From Gemmatimonadota bacterium (lineage in GTDB: Bacteria > Gemmatimonadota > Gemmatimonadetes > Gemmatimonadales > GWC2-71-9), in contig QHUF01000037.1 of NCBI GenBank assembly GCA_003221075.1, positions 1-5,499 on the forward strand: DNA of 5,499 nucleotides, given 5' to 3'. This document shows positions 1 to 5,362 of this stretch, one piece after another; position 1 is the stretch's first letter, and each line of letters opens with the position of its first letter. The position numbers and the translations under genes are program-made. The notes beneath the pieces are model-generated. The model was not told the DNA's origin, made no database searches, and saw only the letters and a list, made by a program, of their open reading frames with translations.

Positions 1-933
1 GATGTCCGCGCCGGCCCGCCGAATCGCCGTGACGGACTCCCACATCGCGCGTGACTCATCGAGCATCCCGCGCTCCGCGGCCGCCTTGATCATCGCGTAC
101 TCGCCGCTCACCTGATACGCGCCGAGCGGCGAGCCGAAGCGGTCCTTGGCACGCCGGATGAGGTCCAGACACGGCCCCGCCGGCTTTACCATCACGATGT
201 CCGCCCCTTCGTCGAGATCGAGCTGGATCTCTTTCATAGCCTCGTCGCCGTTCGCCACCGCCATCTGATACGTCTGGCGGTCGCCGAATTGCGGCGTCGA
301 GCCGGCGGCTTCGCGAAATGGCCCGTAAAACGCGGACGCGAATTTCGCGGCGTACGACATGATGGGAACGTGTGAGAATCCACCTGCGTCGAGCGCCTTC
401 CGAATGCCGGCGACGCGGCCGTCCAGCATGTCGCTCGGAGCCACGAGATCGGCTCCGGCGCGCGCCTGCATCACCGCGGTTTTACCCAGCAGGTACACCG
501 ACGAATCGTTGTCGACCTCGCCGTCCCGGATCACGCCGCAGTGTCCGTGATCGGTGTACTCGCACAAGCAGACGTCGCCGATGACGAGCAGATCCGGAAC
601 CGCGCGCTTCACCGCGCGGATCGCCTGCTGCACGATCCCCTGGTCGTCGTGCGCCTCCGATCCGGTGGCGTCTTTCGTCGCCGGAATGCCGAACAGGATG
701 ACCCCGCCCAGTCCAAGCGAGGCAGCGCGCTCCGCATCCTTCACCAGCTGATCGACGGACAGCTGCGCCACGCCGGGAAGGGTGGCGATGGGGCGGCGCA
801 CTCCCTCGCCGTGCACGACGAACTGCGGCCACACCAGCTGCGAAGGCACGACATGTGTCTCCGCGACGAGGCGGCGAAGGGCGGCGGTGCGACGCAGCCG
901 CCGCATGCGACGGATCGGGAACTGGGCACTCAT
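1..933 (-). CDS. hemB: Delta-aminolevulinic acid dehydratase (porphobilinogen synthase), 3' end cut off
   Basis: Cytoplasmic enzyme that condenses two 5-aminolevulinate molecules into porphobilinogen, the second committed step of tetrapyrrole synthesis. The 311 visible residues form an almost complete TIM-barrel enzyme of the usual ~325 residues; the frame is open to the window edge, so only about the last 15 residues are missing. Both Schiff-base lysines are visible: K197 in MSYAAKFASAFYGPF and K250 in MVKPAGPC. The catalytic-zinc cysteines are C122, C124 and C132 (DVCLCEYTDHGHCGV), so this is the cysteine-rich zinc type rather than the aspartate-rich magnesium type. The ATG start at 933 overlaps the hemC stop as ATGA, and the N-terminal FPIRRMRRLRRTAALRRLV segment is typical of the family. 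There is no clear Shine-Dalgarno sequence just upstream, so translation probably depends on ribosomes finishing hemC. The identification is secure. Confidence 0.97.
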   Translation of the reverse strand, partial: MSAQFPIRRMRRLRRTAALRRLVAETHVVPSQLVWPQFVVHGEGVRRPIATLPGVAQLSVDQLVKDAERAASLGLGGVILFGIPATKDATGSEAHDDQGIVQQAIRAVKRAVPDLLVIGDVCLCEYTDHGHCGVIRDGEVDNDSSVYLLGKTAVMQARAGADLVAPSDMLDGRVAGIRKALDAGGFSHVPIMSYAAKFASAFYGPFREAAGSTPQFGDRQTYQMAVANGDEAMKEIQLDLDEGADIVMVKPAGPCLDLIRRAKDRFGSPLGAYQVSGEYAMIKAAAERGMLDESRAMWESVTAIRRAGADI

Positions 934-1826
934 CGGGCGAGCAAGATGGATGCGCCTTCTCGGTCCAGCAACTCCCAAACAGCTGCTCCGGCCTTCTCCC
1001 CGATCGAGTCTTCGATCTCGGCCGACGCCGTGCACTGCACCGATCCATCGCGAGCCGTGACACGGCCGTACAGCCTTCTGGGCGAGCCTGGATCTATTTG
1101 ACCGACCCAGGCAGCGACCGACGCCTGACAACCTGCGTCGAACCCCGCAAGCAACAGCCTTTCGGCTCCCACGTCGTTCTCCGTGCGTTCGTCGCCGAGT
1201 TCCCACACGGCCTCCCAACTCGGGCCATCGTCCTTCCGGACTTCGATCGCCAGCGCCCCTTGTCCCGGTGCTGGCATGATATCCAACGGATCGATTGGTG
1301 ATCCCTTACCGCCCAGACCCAGACGTGCAAGTCCAGCGACCGCGAGGATGGCGGCATCGAGACCATCGCGTGACTCGACCTTCTGGACGCGCGTGTTAAC
1401 GTTGCCACGGAGCGGAACCACCTCCAGGTCGGGTCGCAGGAAAAGCAGTTGCGTGATCCGTCGCGTGCTGGAAGTCCCGACGCGCGTCCCAGGCGGAAGT
1501 TCTTGGAGCGATGTCCCGTTGACGAGTGCGTCACGGGCATCGTGGCGCACGGGAATAGCTCCAATTCTCAGCCCCTCGGGAAGATTTGTCGGAAGGTCCT
1601 TGAGCGAGTGCACGGCAATGTCGATGCGTCCATCCAGAAGCGCGTCTTCGATTGCCTTGGTGAAGAACCCAGTCCCTTCGAGCTCAGGGAGTGGCCGATC
1701 GACTTCTGCATCACCCTGCGTCTTGATCACCACGAGCTCGGACTTCACGCCGTTCTCGGCGAGCCGAGCCCGCACCCACTCCGCTTGCCATCGCGCTAGC
1801 TCGCTGCCGCGCGTGCCGAGCTTCAT
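930..1826 (-). CDS. hemC: Porphobilinogen deaminase (hydroxymethylbilane synthase)
   Basis: Cytoplasmic enzyme that links four porphobilinogen units into the linear tetrapyrrole hydroxymethylbilane, the substrate of HemD. The 298 residues are slightly short of the usual 305-320, with all domains present. Visible landmarks are the N-terminal LGTRGSELARWQ, the catalytic aspartate D77 in AVHSLKDLPT, the arginine-rich substrate and cofactor segment VGTSSTRR (about 116-123), LRGNVNTR (139-146), MPAPGQGALAIE (184-195), and C233 in DAGCQAS, which carries the dipyrromethane cofactor. The ATG at 1826 is chosen because family homology begins exactly there, because it overlaps the hemD stop as ATGA, and because GAGG lies 8 bases upstream. 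The frame stays open far upstream, but that part is antiparallel shadow within hemD. The three sampled 60-base stretches of this gene are about 57-63% GC, leaner than parts of the TPR gene to its right. Confidence 0.97.
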   Translation of the reverse strand: MKLGTRGSELARWQAEWVRARLAENGVKSELVVIKTQGDAEVDRPLPELEGTGFFTKAIEDALLDGRIDIAVHSLKDLPTNLPEGLRIGAIPVRHDARDALVNGTSLQELPPGTRVGTSSTRRITQLLFLRPDLEVVPLRGNVNTRVQKVESRDGLDAAILAVAGLARLGLGGKGSPIDPLDIMPAPGQGALAIEVRKDDGPSWEAVWELGDERTENDVGAERLLLAGFDAGCQASVAAWVGQIDPGSPRRLYGRVTARDGSVQCTASAEIEDSIGEKAGAAVWELLDREGASILLAR

Positions 1827-2608
1827 GCGAACCGCCTCGCGAGAGACTCCACGAGACCTGGAACGGTGTGCGGCTCGGCTTCGATGATTTCGCGCAAACC
1901 CAGCTCGCGCGCGGTGTCGGCCGTGACCGGACCGATGGTCGCGGCGACGAAACGGCCCGAGGTGGCGGCGGGCCGTCCCACCAGGTCGACGAAACTGCGG
2001 ACCGTCGATGACGACGTGAATGTGACCGCATCGATGCGGCCGAGACTGATGTCTTTCGCCAGCCCGCTGAGATCGGTCTGTACAGGCACGGTTCGGTACA
2101 CGGCGATGTTTTCCACCTTCGCCCCACGCTGACGCAGGCCCGTCGAGAGCGCCTCGCGCGCATCCTCGGCGCTGGGAATGAGCACGCTGGCGCCGTTGAG
2201 CGTCCCGCCGCTGCGTTGAACCAGGGCTTCCGCCAGCGCCTCCGCCACGAACTCGGCGGGAACGAGCGCGGGCACCACGCCGCGCACGGTGAGCGCATCG
2301 GCGGTTGCGGTGCCGATGGCCGCGACGGAAGTCGACGAAAAGACACGCGGGGTCAGTCCCCACGCGACCAGGCGATCGAACACGATTTGCACGGCGTTCT
2401 GGCTGGTAAAGACGACCCAGCGGTAGGCGGAGAGACCGGTGAGCGCGGCGCGCAGGCCGCCGAGGTCGGCCAGCGGCTGAATGCGAATGACGGGGGCGAT
2501 CACCGCTTCGGCACCGTGGTCCTGCAGCGCTCGCACCAAGTCGCCCGCCTGTTCACGCGCTCGCGTGACCACAATGCGGCGCCCCTTGAGTGATCCGACA
2601 GCTGTCAA
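1823..2608 (-). CDS. hemD: Uroporphyrinogen-III synthase
   Basis: Cytoplasmic enzyme that cyclises hydroxymethylbilane with inversion of ring D to give uroporphyrinogen III, the branch point to heme, siroheme and corrinoids. The sequence of this family is poorly conserved, but the bilobed pattern is clear: GRRIVVTRAREQAGDL (9-24), the first-lobe WVVFTSQNAV (64-73), the second-lobe AVTFTSSSTVRSFVDLV (194-210), and Y171 in AVYRTVP at the position of the family's conserved tyrosine. Translation from the TTG at 2608 gives 261 residues, the usual length. No ATG lies nearby in frame: the nearest, at 2749, would add 47 glycine- and arginine-rich residues overlapping the divergent TPR gene. The TTG is favoured by GGAGG four bases upstream (2613-2617 on the other strand) and by the start of homology. 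Its stop overlaps the hemC start. It is the first gene of hemDCB as seen here. Function is secure; the start is less so. Confidence 0.93.
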   Translation of the reverse strand: MTAVGSLKGRRIVVTRAREQAGDLVRALQDHGAEAVIAPVIRIQPLADLGGLRAALTGLSAYRWVVFTSQNAVQIVFDRLVAWGLTPRVFSSTSVAAIGTATADALTVRGVVPALVPAEFVAEALAEALVQRSGGTLNGASVLIPSAEDAREALSTGLRQRGAKVENIAVYRTVPVQTDLSGLAKDISLGRIDAVTFTSSSTVRSFVDLVGRPAATSGRFVAATIGPVTADTARELGLREIIEAEPHTVPGLVESLARRFA

Positions 2609-2673
2609 TTCGCCTCCGCCCCCCCACGCCCCCGGCGTTGCAATCTCACCGTGGCACAACCCATTATCAAGCA
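2609..2673. promoter_or_regulatory. Divergent intergenic region between hemD and the TPR gene
   Basis: These 65 bases are the only clear intergenic gap in the window and must hold at least part of the signals for the hem operon leftwards and the TPR gene rightwards. On the minus strand GATAAT (2668-2663) matches 5 of 6 bases of a sigma70 -10 box, but I see no good -35 box at the right spacing. On the plus strand TTGCAA (2638-2643) and CATTAT (2662-2667), 18 bases apart, each match 4 of 6 consensus bases; that promoter would start transcription at or near the ATG of the TPR gene. The two -10 candidates overlap. The hemD side has a very G-rich leader (G5 and G7 runs) just before its GGAGG. The assignment of boxes is inference; only the divergent arrangement is certain. 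Confidence 0.35.
2613..2617 (-). promoter_or_regulatory. Ribosome binding site that decides the hemD start
   Basis: The complementary strand reads GGAGGCGAATTG: a perfect GGAGG core followed by a four-base spacer and the TTG at 2608. The spacer is at the short end of the usual range. No comparable motif precedes the in-frame ATG far upstream, so this site is the main argument for the TTG start. Confidence 0.55.
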
Positions 2674-3270
2674 ATGTTCCGCTCACTTCGCGCCGCTCTC
2701 GGGCGCTTCTGTGCGCGCCGCGCTGCGGCCGCGCAACGCGACGCCCCACACCGCGCGCTCGCCTGGCTGCGGCTCGGCTGCAAGTTCGCGCCCGGGTTCA
2801 GCGATACATATCCCGCCCTCGTGCACCTCTCCCGCGCGCTCGACGATCGCTGGGGTGCCGTCGACGCGGCGCGCGAGGCCAGCGTGCGGTTTCCCGATCA
2901 CGCCGACGCGTGGATGCTGCTCGGTGAGGCGCTGCAGATGGTGTTCCGGCAGGACGAAGCGCTCGGCGCCTTCGAGCAGGCGCTAGCGCTCGAGGAGCGC
3001 GCCGATGCGGCGATGGCCGCGGGCACGCTGTACCAGCGCACCGCGCGCTTTGCCGAAGCCGCGGCGCGCTTCGCGCGCGCCTACGCCGCGGGCGGCGGCG
3101 CCACAGCGCTGTGGCACAACGCTCAGGCGCTCTACGACGCGGGCGATCATGGGGCGGCGGATGAAGCGCTCAATCTCTGGGCGACACAGGTCCCCGACGG
3201 CCACAGCCGGCTGCCCGAGGCGCGCGCGGAGTTACGGTCGAAGGCTGCGTCGCGTGCGCAGGTACAGTGA
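2674..3270 (+). CDS. Small TPR-repeat protein of unknown function
   Basis: A 198-residue, alanine- and arginine-rich protein that looks like a compact array of tetratricopeptide helices. Approximate repeats are residues 43-76 (ending EASVRFPDH), 77-110 (ADAWMLLGEALQ then DEALGAFEQALAL, the best match), 111-144 (AAGTLYQRTARFAEAAARF) and 145-178 (ALWHNAQALYDAGDHGAADEAL). There is no signal peptide or membrane segment, so it is probably a cytoplasmic scaffold or partner-binding protein; no enzyme motif is visible. The ATG at 2674 has no Shine-Dalgarno sequence. A GTG at 2590 would extend it by 28 residues, but those residues look unstructured and would overlap the hemD start. It is the only plus-strand gene here, sitting between the hem and ccm blocks, and its last 39 bases overlap ccmD tail to tail. 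Sampled 60-base stretches reach about 82% GC. A role in cytochrome c assembly, like the TPR part of CcmI/NrfG, is conceivable from position only. Confidence 0.8.
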   Translation: MFRSLRAALGRFCARRAAAAQRDAPHRALAWLRLGCKFAPGFSDTYPALVHLSRALDDRWGAVDAAREASVRFPDHADAWMLLGEALQMVFRQDEALGAFEQALALEERADAAMAAGTLYQRTARFAEAAARFARAYAAGGGATALWHNAQALYDAGDHGAADEALNLWATQVPDGHSRLPEARAELRSKAASRAQVQ

Positions 3271-3342
3271 CAGCGCGTAGCCGACGAGGATGACGCCAAC
3301 CAGGATGTAGGCGGCAATCATGTAGGTGCCGTTTTCAGGCAT
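3232..3342 (-). CDS. ccmD: CcmD-like small membrane protein of cytochrome c maturation
   Basis: A 36-residue protein that begins MPENGTYMIAAYIL, continues through a hydrophobic span (about residues 8-27) and ends in a basic tail, YLRTRRSLRP. This is the plan of CcmD: a single membrane helix with a positively charged cytoplasmic C-terminus, in a small protein directly after ccmC. In System I, CcmD is needed for release of holo-CcmE from the CcmABC complex. The ATG at 3342 overlaps the last 8 bases of ccmC, and GGAGG lies six bases upstream inside the ccmC 3' end, so the start is well supported. The TAA stop falls within the convergent TPR gene, giving a 39-base overlap. At 36 residues it is shorter than the E. 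coli protein (69), and sequence conservation in this family is too low for proof; the call rests on size, topology and position. Confidence 0.82.
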   Translation of the reverse strand: MPENGTYMIAAYILVGVILVGYALSLYLRTRRSLRP

Positions 3343-4018
3343 GTCCTACCTCCCCCGCCGCCTCCAATTGCTCACGCAGGTAGCTCAGCGCGTAGCGTTG
3401 CACCACGAATCCCACGTACAGCAGGGTGAACACGCCGAGCGACAGGAGCCACGTGGTCAGCATGCTGCCCGGTAGCTTGGGCCGGCCGGGTTGCAGCACG
3501 ATCGGCATGGGATGGAGCGTCGGAAACATGTAGACGCTCAAGTGGATGAAGGGTACCTCGCACATCCCGCAGATGCCGAGGACCGCGGCGTAGCGGGCGC
3601 GCATCGCGGGATCGGGGACGGCGCCCCGCAGCAGCAAGTAGCCGACGTAGAGGAGGAAGAGAAACAAGGTGAAGGTCAGTCTCGCGTCCCACGTCCACCA
3701 CGTCCCCCAGATCGGTTTTCCCCAGATCGGTCCCGTCGTCAGCACGATGACGCAGAAGATCGTGCCCACCTCGGCCGATGCCGCCGCGAACCGGTCGAGC
3801 CGCGGGTCCTTCGTGAAGAGGTAAAAGACGCTCGCGAGGCCGACGAGGATCATCGCCGTTTCGGCCCAGATGGCCGCCGGCACGTGGAGGTAGAAGATCT
3901 TTTGCGCCAGGCCTTGTGTCTGTTCGACGGGCGTGTAGGACAACGCCCGTACGTAGACGCCCGCGAGCAACACGAGGCCGATAGCAGTGAGCCAGCGCCC
4001 CACCTGCAGCATTCTCAT
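3335..4018 (-). CDS. ccmC: Heme exporter protein CcmC (heme handling for CcmE loading)
   Basis: Integral inner-membrane protein of the heme-handling family, which presents heme to the chaperone CcmE on the periplasmic side. The 227 residues contain six hydrophobic spans (roughly 9-27, 47-68, 84-97, 112-131, 143-165 and 186-208). The diagnostic tryptophan-rich WWD signature is WGTWWTWDARLT (104-115). The two expected heme-ligand histidines are H45 in FYLHVPAA and H159 in VPFIHLSV, matching the conserved pair in the E. coli protein. The start at 4018 is chosen because it overlaps the ccmB stop as ATGA; an ATG two codons further in (4012) is also possible. The gene ends within the start of ccmD and carries that gene's ribosome binding site. 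The WWD family also includes CcmF and ResC/CcsA, but the length, six spans and ccmB neighbour make CcmC clear. Confidence 0.96.
   Translation of the reverse strand: MRMLQVGRWLTAIGLVLLAGVYVRALSYTPVEQTQGLAQKIFYLHVPAAIWAETAMILVGLASVFYLFTKDPRLDRFAAASAEVGTIFCVIVLTTGPIWGKPIWGTWWTWDARLTFTLFLFLLYVGYLLLRGAVPDPAMRARYAAVLGICGMCEVPFIHLSVYMFPTLHPMPIVLQPGRPKLPGSMLTTWLLSLGVFTLLYVGFVVQRYALSYLREQLEAAGEVGHA
3705..3731 (-). repeat. ccmC: Short tandem repeat inside the WWD motif of ccmC
   Basis: The 12-base word CCCCAGATCGGT on the plus strand occurs twice (3705-3716 and 3720-3731) with a 15-base period. On the coding strand it encodes the consecutive PIWG-K and PIWG-T pentapeptides just before the WWTWD signature. 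The paired W-G pattern is a normal part of this motif in CcmC proteins, so the repeat is probably a by-product of protein constraint, sharpened here by identical codons. Confidence 0.8.
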
Positions 4019-4701
4019 TCGTTCACCGTGGCGGGAAAGAGGAACACCGCGAGCGTGACGAAGACGATGTCATAAACCGCCAGCATGTTAAGCCAGCCCA
4101 CGATCTCGCTCAAGGGACGGCCGGCCAACAGGCGCCCGGTCGCGAGCACCGCCCAACTCAGCGGGGGAATCATGAACGGCAACAGCAACACGGGCAGCAG
4201 CAGCTCCGCAAAGCGCGTTCGCGTGGTCATCGCGCTGAACAGCGTCCCGACGGCGACGAACCCGATCGTCGCCAACGCGATCAGCGCGAGGAGCGGTCCG
4301 AGATACGGCAGTACCCGCACATTGAAGAACAGCGCCAGCAAAGGCACACCGATCAACTCGACGCCGGCCACAAAAACGAGATTCGCGATCAGCTTGCCGA
4401 GGTAGATGCTGCTGCGCTCGATCGGCGCGAGCAGCAGACCGTCCAGCGCTTGATTCTCGAGCTCGAGCTGAAAGGCGCGGTTCATGGCCAGGATCGCCGC
4501 AAAGGTGAAGGTCACCCATAAGATGCTCGGGGCGAGATCAACGTTGGAAACCGCGGTCGGGTCGCGTCCAAAGTTGAACACGACGAGCACGAGCACGACG
4601 AAGACCGCCGCCGAGAGAATTGCCGTCCGCGAGCGGAACTCCACCAGCAGGTCCTTGGAGGCGACGGTCCAGGCGTGGCGCAGGAGCTTAGGCGATTGCA
4701 T
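4015..4701 (-). CDS. ccmB: Heme exporter protein CcmB (ABC transporter membrane subunit)
   Basis: Inner-membrane subunit that pairs with the CcmA ATPase; in System I the CcmAB complex with CcmCD uses ATP to release heme-loaded CcmE rather than simply pumping heme. The 228 residues (E. coli 220) give six hydrophobic spans, about 25-44, 56-74, 103-126, 133-155, 166-189 and 204-223. The family's most conserved cytoplasmic stretch is present between spans 2 and 3: LENQALDGLLLAPIERSSIY (81-100), followed by LGKLIAN; the end of span 5 has the usual proline-rich LPFMIPPLSWA. The N-terminus is a short amphipathic segment. The ATG at 4701 overlaps the last 14 bases of ccmA and has GAGG nine bases upstream; its stop overlaps the ccmC start as ATGA. 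No internal break is seen. Confidence 0.95.
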   Translation of the reverse strand: MQSPKLLRHAWTVASKDLLVEFRSRTAILSAAVFVVLVLVVFNFGRDPTAVSNVDLAPSILWVTFTFAAILAMNRAFQLELENQALDGLLLAPIERSSIYLGKLIANLVFVAGVELIGVPLLALFFNVRVLPYLGPLLALIALATIGFVAVGTLFSAMTTRTRFAELLLPVLLLPFMIPPLSWAVLATGRLLAGRPLSEIVGWLNMLAVYDIVFVTLAVFLFPATVNE

Positions 4702-5362
4702 TGCGATAGTCCTCGCTCACCTGTTGGGGACCTCGCCCGGCCCGCGGAGCGAAATGCGCGAAGCGGCCCGCGCGCATGAATGCGATGTGGGTCGCGAGCT
4801 CCGCACCTTCATCGACATTGTGGGTCACCAGGACGGAAGCCCGGCCTTCGGCGGCATCCTCGCTCAGCAGCTCCCGCAACTCCTCGGCAGCCATCCTGTC
4901 GAGACCGGTGAAGGGCTCGTCCAGGAGCAGGACGCGCGGGTCATGGATCAGCGCTCGCGCGATGGCGGCTCGCTGTACCAGGCCGCGCGACAACTCGCTC
5001 ACCCGCCGATGCTCATGATCCTGCAGACCGAGACGACCGAGGAGACTATCCTTGCGGAGGAGGAATTCACTTTCAGGTACGTCGTACAAAGATGCCCAGA
5101 AACGCAGATTCTCGCGCACCGTGAGCTGGCCGTAGAGCTGCGGTTGGTGCCCGATCCAGCCGATCGCGCGGCGTCCGCCCTCGACTTGCGCCCGCCCGCG
5201 CTGCGGCAAGATCAGACCCGCGAGAACTTTGAGGAGGGTGGTCTTCCCGGCGCCGTTCGGACCGAACACCGCAAGCGTTTGGCCGGACGAGACGCCGAAC
5301 GAAACGTCGTCGAGGGCCCTGACCGCACCGAAGCTGTGCCGTAGTCCTTCAGCCAGCAGCAT
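4688..5362 (-). CDS. ccmA: Heme exporter ATP-binding protein CcmA
   Basis: Cytoplasmic ATPase subunit of the CcmAB complex. The 224 residues hold a single ABC domain with motifs in order: Walker A GPNGAGKTT (34-42), Q-loop glutamine Q73 in GHQPQLYG, signature LSRGLVQR (124-131), Walker B RVLLLDEP (143-150) with catalytic E149, D-loop GLD (153-155) and switch H181 in VTHN. The signature differs from the general LSGGQ, with arginine in place of the first glycine and leucine-valine before the glutamine; LS-x-G is kept. The short length, with almost nothing after the ABC core, and the ccmB and ccmC genes directly downstream distinguish CcmA from other small ABC ATPases. The start at 5362 lies inside the end of the receiver-domain gene (14-base overlap), with no clear ribosome binding site, so it is likely coupled to that gene. 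Confidence 0.94.
   Translation of the reverse strand: MLLAEGLRHSFGAVRALDDVSFGVSSGQTLAVFGPNGAGKTTLLKVLAGLILPQRGRAQVEGGRRAIGWIGHQPQLYGQLTVRENLRFWASLYDVPESEFLLRKDSLLGRLGLQDHEHRRVSELSRGLVQRAAIARALIHDPRVLLLDEPFTGLDRMAAEELRELLSEDAAEGRASVLVTHNVDEGAELATHIAFMRAGRFAHFAPRAGRGPQQVSEDYRNAIA

Noticed and set aside
482..1063. A minus-strand frame of 193 codons across the hemC/hemB junction
   Set aside because: It is in a different frame from both genes, is extremely arginine- and alanine-rich, and ends inside hemB, which has intact catalytic motifs in its own frame.
541..1101. A plus-strand frame of 186 codons opposite hemB and hemC
   Set aside because: It is antisense to secure genes with no recognisable domain, and its composition follows from the GC-rich codons of the opposite strand.
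1827..2363. Possible N-terminal extension or fusion partner of HemC, since the frame is open for 179 codons upstream
   Set aside because: This stretch is the out-of-frame shadow of hemD; HemC homology starts exactly at 1826, where there is also a ribosome binding site and an ATGA junction.
2617..2637. A canonical four-run G-quadruplex on the minus strand before hemD
   Set aside because: Only two separate runs of three or more G are present (G5 and G7), with flanking GG pairs; a standard three-layer quadruplex within one strand is not clearly supported, so it is only mentioned as a possibility.
2590..2673. A GTG start at 2590 for the TPR protein
   Set aside because: The extra 28 residues are proline- and arginine-rich, precede the first helical region, overlap hemD by 19 bases and have no Shine-Dalgarno sequence.
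2609..2749. An ATG start at 2749 for hemD
   Set aside because: It would add 47 arginine- and glycine-rich residues without family similarity, overlap the divergent TPR gene by 76 bases and has no supporting ribosome binding site.
3232..3345. A bidirectional terminator between the TPR gene and ccmD
   Set aside because: The region is coding on both strands and I see no stem-loop followed by a T run on either strand.
4484..5344. A long plus-strand open frame (286 codons) opposite ccmA and ccmB
   Set aside because: It lies wholly antisense to two well-recognised genes, resembles no domain I know and has low-complexity, charged composition; long antisense frames are expected in GC-rich DNA.
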